From assembly GCA_937928555.1 (NCBI GenBank), contig CALFWR010000129.1, forward strand, positions 1 through 41,951: a DNA stretch of 41,951 bases, written 5' to 3'. The first letter of the stretch is position 1. The number at the start of each line of letters is the position of its first letter. Positions 7,340 through 15,538 of the stretch are shown one piece after another. The stretch is from an uncultured Pirellulaceae bacterium. GTDB taxonomy: Bacteria > Planctomycetota > Planctomycetia > Pirellulales > Pirellulaceae. The notes beneath the pieces are model-generated. The model was not told where the DNA came from. It saw nothing but the letters and a program-made list of their open reading frames with translations, and searched no databases. The position numbers and the translations under genes are program-made.

Positions 7340-9079
7340 ATGATTCGAACCGCTTTGATTTTTCTTACAACTTTTGCCTCTGCTGCCATCGCTGGCGGCA
7401 CGCCCGCCGGGGAGACCATTCCCAATCAATCCGGGCAGTACATCAAATTGCTGGGAGCCCAAAAAGGACTTCACGAGGCCGAACACCGAAGTGCGAACCA
7501 ACGTTTGCAAGCACTGGAAGGGCTCAAGGCCGGTGGCCATGCGTCATGGCTGGAGGTTCGTCGGCAAAAGCTGACAACTGACAAGCTCAAAGCAAGAATG
7601 CAGATGTATCAACAGTTTTTTGAACGGGCTCAAATTGCGTTGAACGAATCGGATCTTGAGCTTTACCGTGATCGTGCGTGGAGCCAAGGTCAAATTCACT
7701 TCACCGATATGCATATTCAAATGGAAGGCAATGCTCGTCTGGACCCCGAGCAGGCATTGGGCATGATACGGGAGCTTGAACAGGAACTCGCCGATCACGA
7801 TAACGAAGTCACCAGGTTGGCTTCTGCTGCTCAAAGCATGCAATCGATTGCGGTTCAGAATCGGGCCAGTGAAGCTCGCGCCAGATTGGCAGTCACCCAA
7901 TCGCGAATCGCATGGCTGCAAGAATTGGTTGCTTCAGAAGGCGTCAAAACCACGTTTGAACCCGTTGGCAAAAAAGAACACGGCGATGCCGATTGCACGG
8001 AACTCAAATCCGCTGCGCTGGCTCAGTGTAAGGCACACCAATCGATCATCGAACACATGATATCGATGGAACAGCGGCGGCTTGATAAAGTCCGCGAATT
8101 GAAAGCGATGGCCATGGCGTCGGGAGAAGATGTCACGCTGTTGGAAAATAAAATTTCGCGGTTGAACGCGTTGAAAGAAAGACAGGAGGTGATCTGCGAG
8201 TTTTTGGACGACGCCGAAACGCAGGCAACAGCGGGCGCCGAAAGATCAGCCGTCGCTCAGGTGCGTGGCGAGTTTCAGATGTGCGAGGCCAAGCTTCAAC
8301 TGCAAACCGCGAGTCTGGAAAAAGCGTTCTTCGGCGAAGTGCTTGGCAGGCTTGAGCAGGCTGCAAAAGCTGCGGCCGCGAAACGAAGCTACGCCGGGCC
8401 GGGCAGTTTGTCGACGACGTTGAAAATTGGAGAGCAAAGTGAAATCCGGAACTACCGGGAGCGGGTCGAGTTGGCGAAGCTGAAAGCTGAATTGGCAAAC
8501 CGTCGTCTGGCGGTAATTCAAATGCAAAACCAACAGGGCATGTCGGAGGTCGTTGTCGTGCCGCGTAATAAAGAAGTCAACAACCTCGGTCTGACTTTGA
8601 GTTCGTTGTCGCTCACCGGTTTGCTTACCACCAGCGGATCAGGCAAATTCGCGCTGGAGTCCATGGTCAGCAGAAAACCGATCGGGAGCTTGCCAACGCT
8701 GTTTCGTGACTTTAACAGTAGCTATCGCCCGATTCGGTTGACGGATTCGTTTCGAAATTTCAGTTTCTCCTACCGTCCCAGTTCTAGGAGTCGGGGCAGT
8801 GCGCTGGGCAGCCGCAGTCACGTTTGGAATTATCAACACGGTCGTGGTTTGATTTCGCGGCACAATTACGGCAGCACGTCGCTTTATGGTTTTTCCAGCG
8901 TTCGCTTTGGATCAGGATTTTATTCAAATCGAGGAGGCCTACGGGGTTCAACGCGAGCTTATCAGTTTGGTATTCTTGATAGTCGTCTGCGACCGTTCCA
9001 TCCGGCTGGATTTCCACCGTGGTTCTTTCCGGGTTCGCCGACCAATTTTCGCGGGTCGGCGTTTTCATGGAGTTGGTAG
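7340..9079 (+). CDS. secreted coiled-coil protein with Ser/Arg/Gly/Tyr-rich tail, unknown function
   Basis: A 579-residue protein. Residues 1-19 (MIRTALIFLTTFASAAIAGG) form a clear signal peptide with an AIA cleavage site, which fixes the start at 7340 even though the frame is open to 7268. Residues about 25-400 are almost entirely helical and heptad-like, rich in Ala, Glu, Gln, Arg and Leu. From about residue 440 the character changes to a low-complexity tail with repeated SYRP, SRSR, RFGSGFYS and GG stretches, poor in acidic residues, ending in FSWSW. Two-part proteins of this kind are often envelope or structural proteins in planctomycetes. I do not recognise a family. It stands alone, with palindromic repeats on both sides. 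Confidence 0.8.
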   Translation: MIRTALIFLTTFASAAIAGGTPAGETIPNQSGQYIKLLGAQKGLHEAEHRSANQRLQALEGLKAGGHASWLEVRRQKLTTDKLKARMQMYQQFFERAQIALNESDLELYRDRAWSQGQIHFTDMHIQMEGNARLDPEQALGMIRELEQELADHDNEVTRLASAAQSMQSIAVQNRASEARARLAVTQSRIAWLQELVASEGVKTTFEPVGKKEHGDADCTELKSAALAQCKAHQSIIEHMISMEQRRLDKVRELKAMAMASGEDVTLLENKISRLNALKERQEVICEFLDDAETQATAGAERSAVAQVRGEFQMCEAKLQLQTASLEKAFFGEVLGRLEQAAKAAAAKRSYAGPGSLSTTLKIGEQSEIRNYRERVELAKLKAELANRRLAVIQMQNQQGMSEVVVVPRNKEVNNLGLTLSSLSLTGLLTTSGSGKFALESMVSRKPIGSLPTLFRDFNSSYRPIRLTDSFRNFSFSYRPSSRSRGSALGSRSHVWNYQHGRGLISRHNYGSTSLYGFSSVRFGSGFYSNRGGLRGSTRAYQFGILDSRLRPFHPAGFPPWFFPGSPTNFRGSAFSWSW

Positions 9080-9129
9080 TTGTTCGTGCTCGTGTTCGTG
9101 TTTTGACGATACAAACGTTTGGGATTGAG

Positions 9130-9263
9130 TTCGACTTTCGCAAGTGTTCTTTTTGTTTGTAAGTTTGAAAGAAATCGAAACCCGAATCGCGAGCGAGGCA
9201 CCGTAATTTCCTCGTGTTTTTCCTCGCTCACGCGTTGGGTTACCAAAAATTGCGAAAGTCGAA
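9130..9263. repeat. nested inverted repeats (candidate small mobile element)
   Basis: The outer arms are perfect: TTCGACTTTCGCAA (9130-9143) and TTGCGAAAGTCGAA (9250-9263). Inside lies a second palindrome, AACCCGAATCGCGAGCGAGG (9179-9198) against CCTCGCTCACGCGTTGGGTT (9222-9241). No coding frame fits. This 134-bp nested structure fills most of the space between the coiled-coil gene and the small membrane protein. Confidence 0.65.
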
Positions 9264-9356
9264 TTGGGGTTGCATGCGGTTATGTGACCGTGAAGCGGTG
9301 GCAAGAATGTGGCGAGACATAATCCGGGATAAGTGATTCGGTGGGACGCACGCGAA

Positions 9357-9719
9357 ATGATTACCAACCTGGTTCGTGAATTTGGTCAGCTTTGTCTGGA
9401 CGTTGTAATCTCGCTGATGCTATTCGTGGTTGCGGGCACGTTTGCCAGTGTGATGCAAAAGTTCGTCACGCCGAATCTCAATTGGTTCTATATTTTCTGG
9501 TTCTCGATTGGGATGCTGCCTTGCGCTTTTTACATGCGGTATCGGGGTGTTTTGAAATTCGATCGTTGGGATTTCGTTGCCTTTTCTCCGGTTCCTTTTC
9601 TTCTGTCGCTTCTGCGGATTCTTGTGCCAGGGCCGTTTGTTCAGTTCGTCGGAGGGTTGGCATTGATGGCTGTTGCCGGGTACGTGCGCGGGCTGTTGCC
9701 CAAGGGTGAGCGGGAGTGA
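9357..9719 (+). CDS. small integral membrane protein, unknown function
   Basis: A 120-residue protein with about three to four hydrophobic helices (LCLDVVISLMLFVVAGTFA, FYIFWFSIGMLPCAFY, FSPVPFLLSLLRILVPG, FVGGLALMAVAGYV) and a charged tail ending KGERE. I chose ATG at 9357. An in-frame GTG at 9333 would add eight residues, but it lies next to repeat-derived sequence and lacks a ribosome site. No family recognised; the layout suggests a DUF-type membrane protein. It is a single gene with no obvious operon partner. Confidence 0.6.
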   Translation: MITNLVREFGQLCLDVVISLMLFVVAGTFASVMQKFVTPNLNWFYIFWFSIGMLPCAFYMRYRGVLKFDRWDFVAFSPVPFLLSLLRILVPGPFVQFVGGLALMAVAGYVRGLLPKGERE

Positions 9720-10223
9720 CGTGGTTTTGCAGGAGTTTTCAGGTTTGTCGGACCCGAGGCCGAACCTGAGGCCTTACGGCCAGCGGCTCACGTTGGGCGG
9801 GATGGTGCGCGGTTGCCGGAGCGGCGGGCGTGGGAGAAGTGGTTGAGTTTTGACAGCTTTGGTGACGTGTTTTGGTGGTGAGTTTTTTTGGGCGCCCTTG
9901 ATCCGGCCTACTGAGTTTCGGGCCTGATTGAGCTGTTTTCAACTGTTTCCGCACGCGAGGTCATCCAGAATTTGGACAGCTTCGATGTCGCCCGCGCAAG
10001 CCGCCATTCCCGATAGCATGAACCTTTTTTGTTCAAGGTTGACCGTGGAAAGGCGAGTGAGAATGGGTGAGATTGGGTGAGCGAAAAGGGCAGGGGAGTT
10101 CCCACCGGATTTCGGATTCTTGGAGCTCGATCATTTTTTGTGGCTTGAGATACGCTCGCTATTGGGTGGCTGACAATTGGGTTAGAATGTGTCGCTTGAT
10201 AATCGGATCTTGCGGAGATAATA
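9720..10223. other. gene-free stretch with a short dispersed repeat
   Basis: No frame here looks coding. At 9766-9790 there is CTGAGGCCTTACGGCCAGCG followed by GCTCA, a variant of the repeat found twice at 11740-11801. At about 10020-10041 AACCTTTTTTGTTCAAGGTT forms a small palindrome. The last bases (GGAGATAATA) hold the ribosome site of the next gene, so its promoter must lie within this stretch, but I cannot pick -10 and -35 boxes with confidence. Confidence 0.55.
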
Positions 10224-11663
10224 ATGCGACGTCGTGAATTCCTGAAGTCTACTGCGGCTTCTTCTGTTGTGCTTGCCGGGATTACGCCTGAGTTCGTGTT
10301 CGCGGACGATGACAAGCCGGCTTGTTGTGATCGGACGTATGCGACGCCAGCGGACGCGATGAAGGCTCCTGCGGAAACGTTGGCGTACGTGCCTGCGATC
10401 TATGCGGGAACCAAAATCGACAAACCGGATTATCTTGCGACGGTGGACCTTGATCCGGATTCCAAGACTTATTCACAAGTCATATCGCGGTTGCCCATGC
10501 CGAATGTCGGCGATGAGTTGCATCACTTTGGCTGGAACGCGTGCAGTAGCTGTCACGGTGAAGACGGAAAGCACCGACGGTATGTGGTGCTGCCAGGAAT
10601 TTCTTCGGGACGAATTCACATTGTGGACACCGAAGATGCTCGCAATCCGAAAATTCACAAGGTCATCGAGGGAAGCGAGATCGCTGAAAAGACGAATATG
10701 TCGGCGCCTCATACCGTACACTGCCTTGCTGACGGCAACATCATGATTTCCATGTTGGGAAATGCCAAAGGTGAAGCGCCTGGCGGGTTCCTGTTGTTGG
10801 ATGACGAATTCAACATCAAGGGCCACTGGGAAAATGACCTTGCCGGGATGAACTACAACTATGACTTCTGGTATCAGCCTCGGCACAACGTGATGATCTC
10901 CAGCGAGTGGGCGGCGCCGAACACGGTTTCCCAGGGCTTCAAACTGGAGGACGTTCAGGCCGGGAAATACGGGCGGAAGCTGCATTTCTGGGACTGGAAG
11001 GAAAAGAAGATCAACCAGTCACTGGATTTGGGTGAAGACGGAATGATTCCGTTGGAAGTTCGCTTTCACCATGACCCCGATAGCACGCACGGGTTTGTCG
11101 GAGCGGCGCTCAGCAGCACAATCTGGCACTGGAATAAAGTCGGCGACCAGTGGAAGGCTGATTCGGTGGTGGCGGTGGAACCTGTCGAAACCAAGGGCTG
11201 GCCTTTTCCTGTGCCGGGTTTGGTGACCGACATTGTGTTGTCGTTGGATGACCGCTGGTTGTATTTTTCAAACTGGCTTCACGGTGATATCCGGCAGTAC
11301 GATGTGAGCGATCCTGCGAACCCGAAATTGACCGGCCAGGTGTGGCTTGGTGGTGTGATCGGCAAGGCCGAGCCGGTTCGAGGCGAGAAGCTTGGCGGTG
11401 GCCCACAGATGTTGCAATTGAGCCTAGACGGAAAGCGGCTTTACGTGACCAGTTCGCTTTACAGTCCCTGGGACAACCAGTTCTACCCGGAGATGGCGGA
11501 GAAGGGCTGCTACATGCTGCAGGTGGATTGCGATACCGACAAAGGCGGTTTGGCTGTGAACGAAAAGTTCATGGTTGATTTTGGCAAAGAGCCAGGCGGT
11601 GCCGCGCGGGCGCACGAGATCCGTTTTCCGGGTGGAGATTGCACGTCGGATATTTGGGTTTAG
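10224..11663 (+). CDS. mtoX: methanethiol oxidase / selenium-binding protein (SBP56 family)
   Basis: A 479-residue protein beginning MRRREFLKSTAASSVVLAG, a Tat-type signal, so the enzyme is exported folded, presumably with metal bound. The body matches the SBP56 propeller family: WNACSSCHG (about residue 106), RIHIVDTEDARNPK, APHTVHCLADGNIMIS, FVGAALSSTIWHW, SLDDRWLYFSNWLHGDIRQYD and HEIRFPGGDCTSDIW. Bacterial members oxidise methanethiol to formaldehyde, hydrogen sulfide and peroxide using copper. GGAG six bases before ATG supports the start. The copper-chaperone and MauG-like genes that accompany mtoX in known methylotrophs are not adjacent here, so activity is a family inference. Confidence 0.88.
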   Translation: MRRREFLKSTAASSVVLAGITPEFVFADDDKPACCDRTYATPADAMKAPAETLAYVPAIYAGTKIDKPDYLATVDLDPDSKTYSQVISRLPMPNVGDELHHFGWNACSSCHGEDGKHRRYVVLPGISSGRIHIVDTEDARNPKIHKVIEGSEIAEKTNMSAPHTVHCLADGNIMISMLGNAKGEAPGGFLLLDDEFNIKGHWENDLAGMNYNYDFWYQPRHNVMISSEWAAPNTVSQGFKLEDVQAGKYGRKLHFWDWKEKKINQSLDLGEDGMIPLEVRFHHDPDSTHGFVGAALSSTIWHWNKVGDQWKADSVVAVEPVETKGWPFPVPGLVTDIVLSLDDRWLYFSNWLHGDIRQYDVSDPANPKLTGQVWLGGVIGKAEPVRGEKLGGGPQMLQLSLDGKRLYVTSSLYSPWDNQFYPEMAEKGCYMLQVDCDTDKGGLAVNEKFMVDFGKEPGGAARAHEIRFPGGDCTSDIWV

Positions 11664-11739
11664 CACGACGAAGGTTTGGTGCGGTTAGTTGCAAGGTGTT
11701 TTTTTGAGGCCTCGTGGGTTGCGATTCGGAAAGTGGATA

Positions 11740-11801
11740 CCCGAGGCCTCACTGCCAGCGGCTCGCTGGGGCGACACTCGAGGCCTCACGGCCAGCGGCT
11801 C
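11740..11801. repeat. two direct copies of a GAGGCCTCACGGCCAGCGGCTC repeat
   Basis: Copies at about 11742-11764 and 11779-11801 are separated by a short spacer, and a third diverged copy is at 9766-9790. Each contains the palindrome AGGCCT and can form a small hairpin with GGCC. They lie between the convergent mtoX and ABC permease genes and could hinder read-through, but they lack T tracts. Confidence 0.6.
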
Positions 11802-11818
11802 TGTGGCGGCGGGTATTG

Positions 11819-13537
11819 CTAGACCGTTGCGGGAATGTCCTGACTGACGTCCATGTTGGTGAACAGGCGAGCACATAGTTTGAGTGTGCACCAGGCGGCG
11901 GTGCTGAGCGCCAGCCAAACGCCGCCGCCGAAAAGCAACGGGCCGGTGAGGGCGCGGAAGGGCAGGTACTTGGCGATGTGCAACGACAGAAGTGCCCAAC
12001 CGATCGCCAGAGCCAATCCCAGGGCGAACAGAACGCCTTTCCCCGTAAAGGTAAGAATCGTCCGCAGGAAAACTTCGATGCCTTCTTGGTTGCGGCGCAT
12101 CGGATGCATGAGAAAGATCGCGTTTTCCATTCCGATAATGAAAACGTTCATTGGAAGGAAAAGAGGCAGAGCCCAGAGCATTGTCAGCGGATAGCCGCCA
12201 AGAGAAACGGCAACGGCCAGAACGATCGCCTGAAAGAGGCTCATCAGCGCCACCGGCACCGCGACCTGCCCAATGGTCAGGGACATCGGATTAGTGGGGA
12301 AGCTCTTCCAAAGAATCAGTTTGCGGGCGTCGCGACGAAAGTCCAGCATGAGCGCCGCTGGCAGCAGCACGAATGAGTAGAAGACGATGCTGCCGAGGAT
12401 GTTCAGGTAAGAGTTGAGGATCTGGTGGCCGGCGAGCATGGGAATGCAGCACAGGAAGACCGGAATGCCCAATGAGAACATGAGTGCCGAAGTGTGGTTT
12501 TTTGCGCCAAGGGTCTGGTACCACAGGATGGCCCTGGCACCGCCGAGTCCTGTGGGGATTTTCGTATGGCCGGCGCTCGCGTTTGAGGGAGCGGAGGTTT
12601 TGGCGGTTGCGGCGTACTTGGGATTTCGAAATTGGCGTCGGGACATGTCCTCCAGCCAGCGCTGTCCTTTGCTGTCAACGCGATAAACAAACGCGCCCAG
12701 CAGCAAGGTCGCAGCGGTGATGCAAATCAGCTTAAGCAGGGTTGGCGTCTGCAAACCCGTCGAAAGAGCAACATCAATGATGGCGTGCCACGGAATCATG
12801 AAAGTCGCAATGACCGGCAGGCTTGAGATTTCTCCCACGCGAGCGAGAAAGAAACTGATCATCGTCATCGGATTGCTTGACGATGCCGCCTGACCGAAGC
12901 CTTCTGCGTAAAAGGTTTTGAAAAACGCAAAGACCAGCAGGCCGCCGGCGGGCACCAGCATCAGGGCACGTGCGACGAACCAGTGACGTCGCGAGCTTTG
13001 CGACGTCAGCCATGCGACTTGCTCAAGAAGGATCCGGAACAGGTCGATCAGAGTCAGCCCCAAAAACATTCCGATAAAGCCGGTAACAAAGCTCGGCAGA
13101 TCGGGAATCATCACGATTGCAAAACAGAGTGCTTTGGCGGCGATGGCACCGACGTAGCTGATAAACCGGAAGGTGACCAGTTGGGCGCGGGTAATGGGCG
13201 CAGACAAAAGGAGCTGTTTTTCGGCCGGCGTCCAGTCAAAGGGTTCGATCGGCTGTCGCGAACCGATTTTGAGGCAGTGAAAAACGCAGTACAGGAAAAG
13301 GCTGACCGGAAGCCAGACTTTCAGTTTGTCGGGGTCCGCTGGTTCGCGGAGCAGCACTGAAAGGACCGTTTGGCCAATCCAGATGATGCCCAGGAAAACA
13401 GCGGTCACGGCGATAACCAACTTTCGGCGGGAGCGAAACGCGCTCAGCATACGATGGATTTTGCCGCGAGTCTGTTGTCGAAGCAGTTTCCAGAGAGCCG
13501 GGTGAAAAAAGCTGCCTAAGGCGTTGGATTCAGGCAT
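11819..13537 (-). CDS. ABC-2-type transporter permease-like membrane protein
   Basis: A 572-residue protein with about twelve to fourteen hydrophobic segments, in two halves separated by a hydrophilic loop (about residues 330-360, rich in Ala, Ser, Thr and Lys). A conserved-looking EPFDWTPAEKQLLLSAPI segment lies after the second helix. The start at 13537 (MPESNALGSFF) overlaps the end of the ATPase gene by eight bases; the frame is open further upstream, but only as the complement of ATPase coding sequence. Translational coupling with the ATPase marks the pair as one ABC exporter or efflux system. The substrate cannot be read from sequence. Confidence 0.8.
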   Translation of the reverse strand: MPESNALGSFFHPALWKLLRQQTRGKIHRMLSAFRSRRKLVIAVTAVFLGIIWIGQTVLSVLLREPADPDKLKVWLPVSLFLYCVFHCLKIGSRQPIEPFDWTPAEKQLLLSAPITRAQLVTFRFISYVGAIAAKALCFAIVMIPDLPSFVTGFIGMFLGLTLIDLFRILLEQVAWLTSQSSRRHWFVARALMLVPAGGLLVFAFFKTFYAEGFGQAASSSNPMTMISFFLARVGEISSLPVIATFMIPWHAIIDVALSTGLQTPTLLKLICITAATLLLGAFVYRVDSKGQRWLEDMSRRQFRNPKYAATAKTSAPSNASAGHTKIPTGLGGARAILWYQTLGAKNHTSALMFSLGIPVFLCCIPMLAGHQILNSYLNILGSIVFYSFVLLPAALMLDFRRDARKLILWKSFPTNPMSLTIGQVAVPVALMSLFQAIVLAVAVSLGGYPLTMLWALPLFLPMNVFIIGMENAIFLMHPMRRNQEGIEVFLRTILTFTGKGVLFALGLALAIGWALLSLHIAKYLPFRALTGPLLFGGGVWLALSTAAWCTLKLCARLFTNMDVSQDIPATV

Positions 13538-14315
13538 TGGCCGACGCTTCCTTTGTTTGTGGGCTGTGGGTTTGGTCCAATTGGTCCTGGATGCCGATGG
13601 TGGCAAAGTAAATTTCTTCCAGCGTGCGGCTTTCGTCTGCCGATGAGTCACTGAAAGATTGCTTAAGCTCTTCGAGTGAGCCAAAGAACTGTTTTTGGCC
13701 CTTTTCCAGAATCAGAACATGTGTGCAGATGTCCTCGACCATGGCGAGGAGGTGCGAAGAAATGATCACTGCGGCACCCGCGTTGGCTTTTTCCGTGATG
13801 GTGTTTTTGAGTTTGCGAATGCCTTGGGGATCAAGGCCGGTCATCGGTTCATCAAGCAACAGAGCGGCGGGCTGTTGCAGGTAGGCGCAAATGATCGCCA
13901 GCTTTTGACGCATGCCACGAGAAAGACCCGAGGCAGGAGTGTGACGTTTGTCAGTCAGTTCAAACGTCTCAAGGAGAATGTCAATTGCGTCAAAAGGCGT
14001 GGCGACTGCGTAGATTCCGGCGGTAAACAATAGATGCTGTTCGACCGAAAGGTCATGAAACAGTTCCGGGTCATCGGGCACGTAAGCCGAATTCCGCTTG
14101 ATTTCCAGAAGGTTGGATTGGAGGTCGTGGCCGGCGACGTTGACGGTGCCGCTGCTGGCCGGGATCAAGCCGGCGATGGTTTTGAGGGTTGTCGTTTTGC
14201 CTGCACCGTTGCGGCCAACCAGCCCAAGAACCTGTCCCGGTTGGACTGAAAAACTCAGGTCGCAAACGGCGTCTGCGTTTTGGTAGGTCTTGAATAGGGA
14301 ATGAATGTTGATCAT
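13530..14315 (-). CDS. ABC transporter ATP-binding protein
   Basis: A 261-residue nucleotide-binding subunit with Walker A GRNGAGKTT (about residue 35), signature LSRGMRQKL, Walker B ALLLDEPMTGLDP and H-loop SSH. The type resembles the CcmA/NatA-like subunits of ABC-2 exporters. It is followed by an overlapping permease gene and preceded by a GGDEF gene 26 bp upstream on the same strand. The C-terminal tail after the H-loop (about 60 residues) is short and hydrophilic. Confidence 0.93.
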   Translation of the reverse strand: MINIHSLFKTYQNADAVCDLSFSVQPGQVLGLVGRNGAGKTTTLKTIAGLIPASSGTVNVAGHDLQSNLLEIKRNSAYVPDDPELFHDLSVEQHLLFTAGIYAVATPFDAIDILLETFELTDKRHTPASGLSRGMRQKLAIICAYLQQPAALLLDEPMTGLDPQGIRKLKNTITEKANAGAAVIISSHLLAMVEDICTHVLILEKGQKQFFGSLEELKQSFSDSSADESRTLEEIYFATIGIQDQLDQTHSPQTKEASANA

Positions 14316-14341
14316 GTTTTTGTTCCAGCAGTCAGCGTCGA

Positions 14342-15331
14342 CTATTCGTCGAATGATGCTTTAAATTCTTCGTAGGATGCGAACGGCGAGTTGTCAGGTT
14401 TGTCCGGTTCGGATTTTCCTTCGTCCTCAATCATGGTGTACAACTGGTTGCGGCCAAGTTCCTTGGAGCGGTAAAGTGCTGCGTCTGCCCGTTTATAGAG
14501 GGTCTTGAGGTCATCGCCGGCACTGATGACAGCCAGCCCCATGCTCAACGTGACCACGGTCGATTCGCCTTTGTTGCCAACGCTAAAGTTGTACAACTCG
14601 ATCGTGGAACGAATTCGGGAACCAACTGCGACGGCGTTGCTTCCGGTTAGGCCTTCGAGCATCAGGACGAACTCGTCGCCGCCGAGTCTTCCGACAAAGT
14701 CTTCTGGGCGAACGCATTCTTTGAGAGCACGGCCAACATTGACCAGGACTTCGTCGCCCGATTCGTGGCCAAAGGTGTCATTGATTCGTTTGAAGTGGTC
14801 GATGTCGATAAGCATCAGACCGAATGGCTTCTTTTTGGATTGGTAACGCGAGACCAGGTACTGAAGTGTTTCGTCGACGGCTTTGCGGTTTCCAATATTG
14901 CAAAGGGCGTCGGTGCGAGCTTCTTTCTTGCTTCGGTCAAGTTCCTGGGCTGTGGCTTCGAGCTGATATTGCGAAACAACCAGGTCGTTTTCCATCTTCT
15001 GGTTGGCCTGGACGATCGTACGAATGGTACTGATGACCGATTCTTGGAGGTCTTCGAATTCGCCGACAGTGCTGGATACGTTCTGGATTTCGGTTTCAGC
15101 GGACTGGAGTGCGGTTTTGTGCTGCGAGACGTCAGCGTTGAACTGATGGGCGCTGTTAAGCACACTCACGAGGGCTTCGAGAGTTTTCTCACGGTCACGA
15201 CGAAGCTTTTTTGGCTGATTGGAAACCGCATAAACTCTGCCAATGAAGAATCCACATATCAAACCGATACCCACCGCTGCGAGCGACCAGATGATTGGCA
15301 GAAGTAATGATGAAACGTCAGTGAACAACAT
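14342..15331 (-). CDS. membrane-anchored diguanylate cyclase (GGDEF)
   Basis: A 329-residue protein with one N-terminal transmembrane helix (residues about 10-32), a coiled-coil linker (about 45-150) and a C-terminal GGDEF domain. The active loop is GGDEF at 217-221, preceded by the inhibitory-site motif RPED at 208-211 with the standard five-residue spacing. It should therefore be an active, product-inhibited c-di-GMP synthase with no sensory domain other than the coiled coil. It sits 26 bp upstream of the ABC transporter pair on the same strand and may be co-transcribed with it. It lies 2.6 kb from the surface-glycan locus, a common target of c-di-GMP control, but no direct link is seen. 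Confidence 0.93.
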   Translation of the reverse strand: MLFTDVSSLLLPIIWSLAAVGIGLICGFFIGRVYAVSNQPKKLRRDREKTLEALVSVLNSAHQFNADVSQHKTALQSAETEIQNVSSTVGEFEDLQESVISTIRTIVQANQKMENDLVVSQYQLEATAQELDRSKKEARTDALCNIGNRKAVDETLQYLVSRYQSKKKPFGLMLIDIDHFKRINDTFGHESGDEVLVNVGRALKECVRPEDFVGRLGGDEFVLMLEGLTGSNAVAVGSRIRSTIELYNFSVGNKGESTVVTLSMGLAVISAGDDLKTLYKRADAALYRSKELGRNQLYTMIEDEGKSEPDKPDNSPFASYEEFKASFDE

Positions 15332-15538
15332 CGAGCTTATCGAGTTTTTTGTCGCCTGAGGGGAAAGGGATCGTTGCCGAAAGTTAGGTTGAGGTTTTGG
15401 CTGTCGATTTGATTGTGGGGGAATTGTGAAGAAAAATTAGTTGCTTGGTGGGGTCACAGGCGTCAAAGTCCTTCACGGCATGAAGGCGACAGGGTATGGT
15501 CATACGGATTGTGAGGAACAGTTGACTGGCGTGGCGTG

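Noticed and set aside
9319-9328. Remnant end of the MITE (ATAATCCGGG)
   Set aside because: Only ten bases match the element's right end and no left end is nearby. This could be chance.
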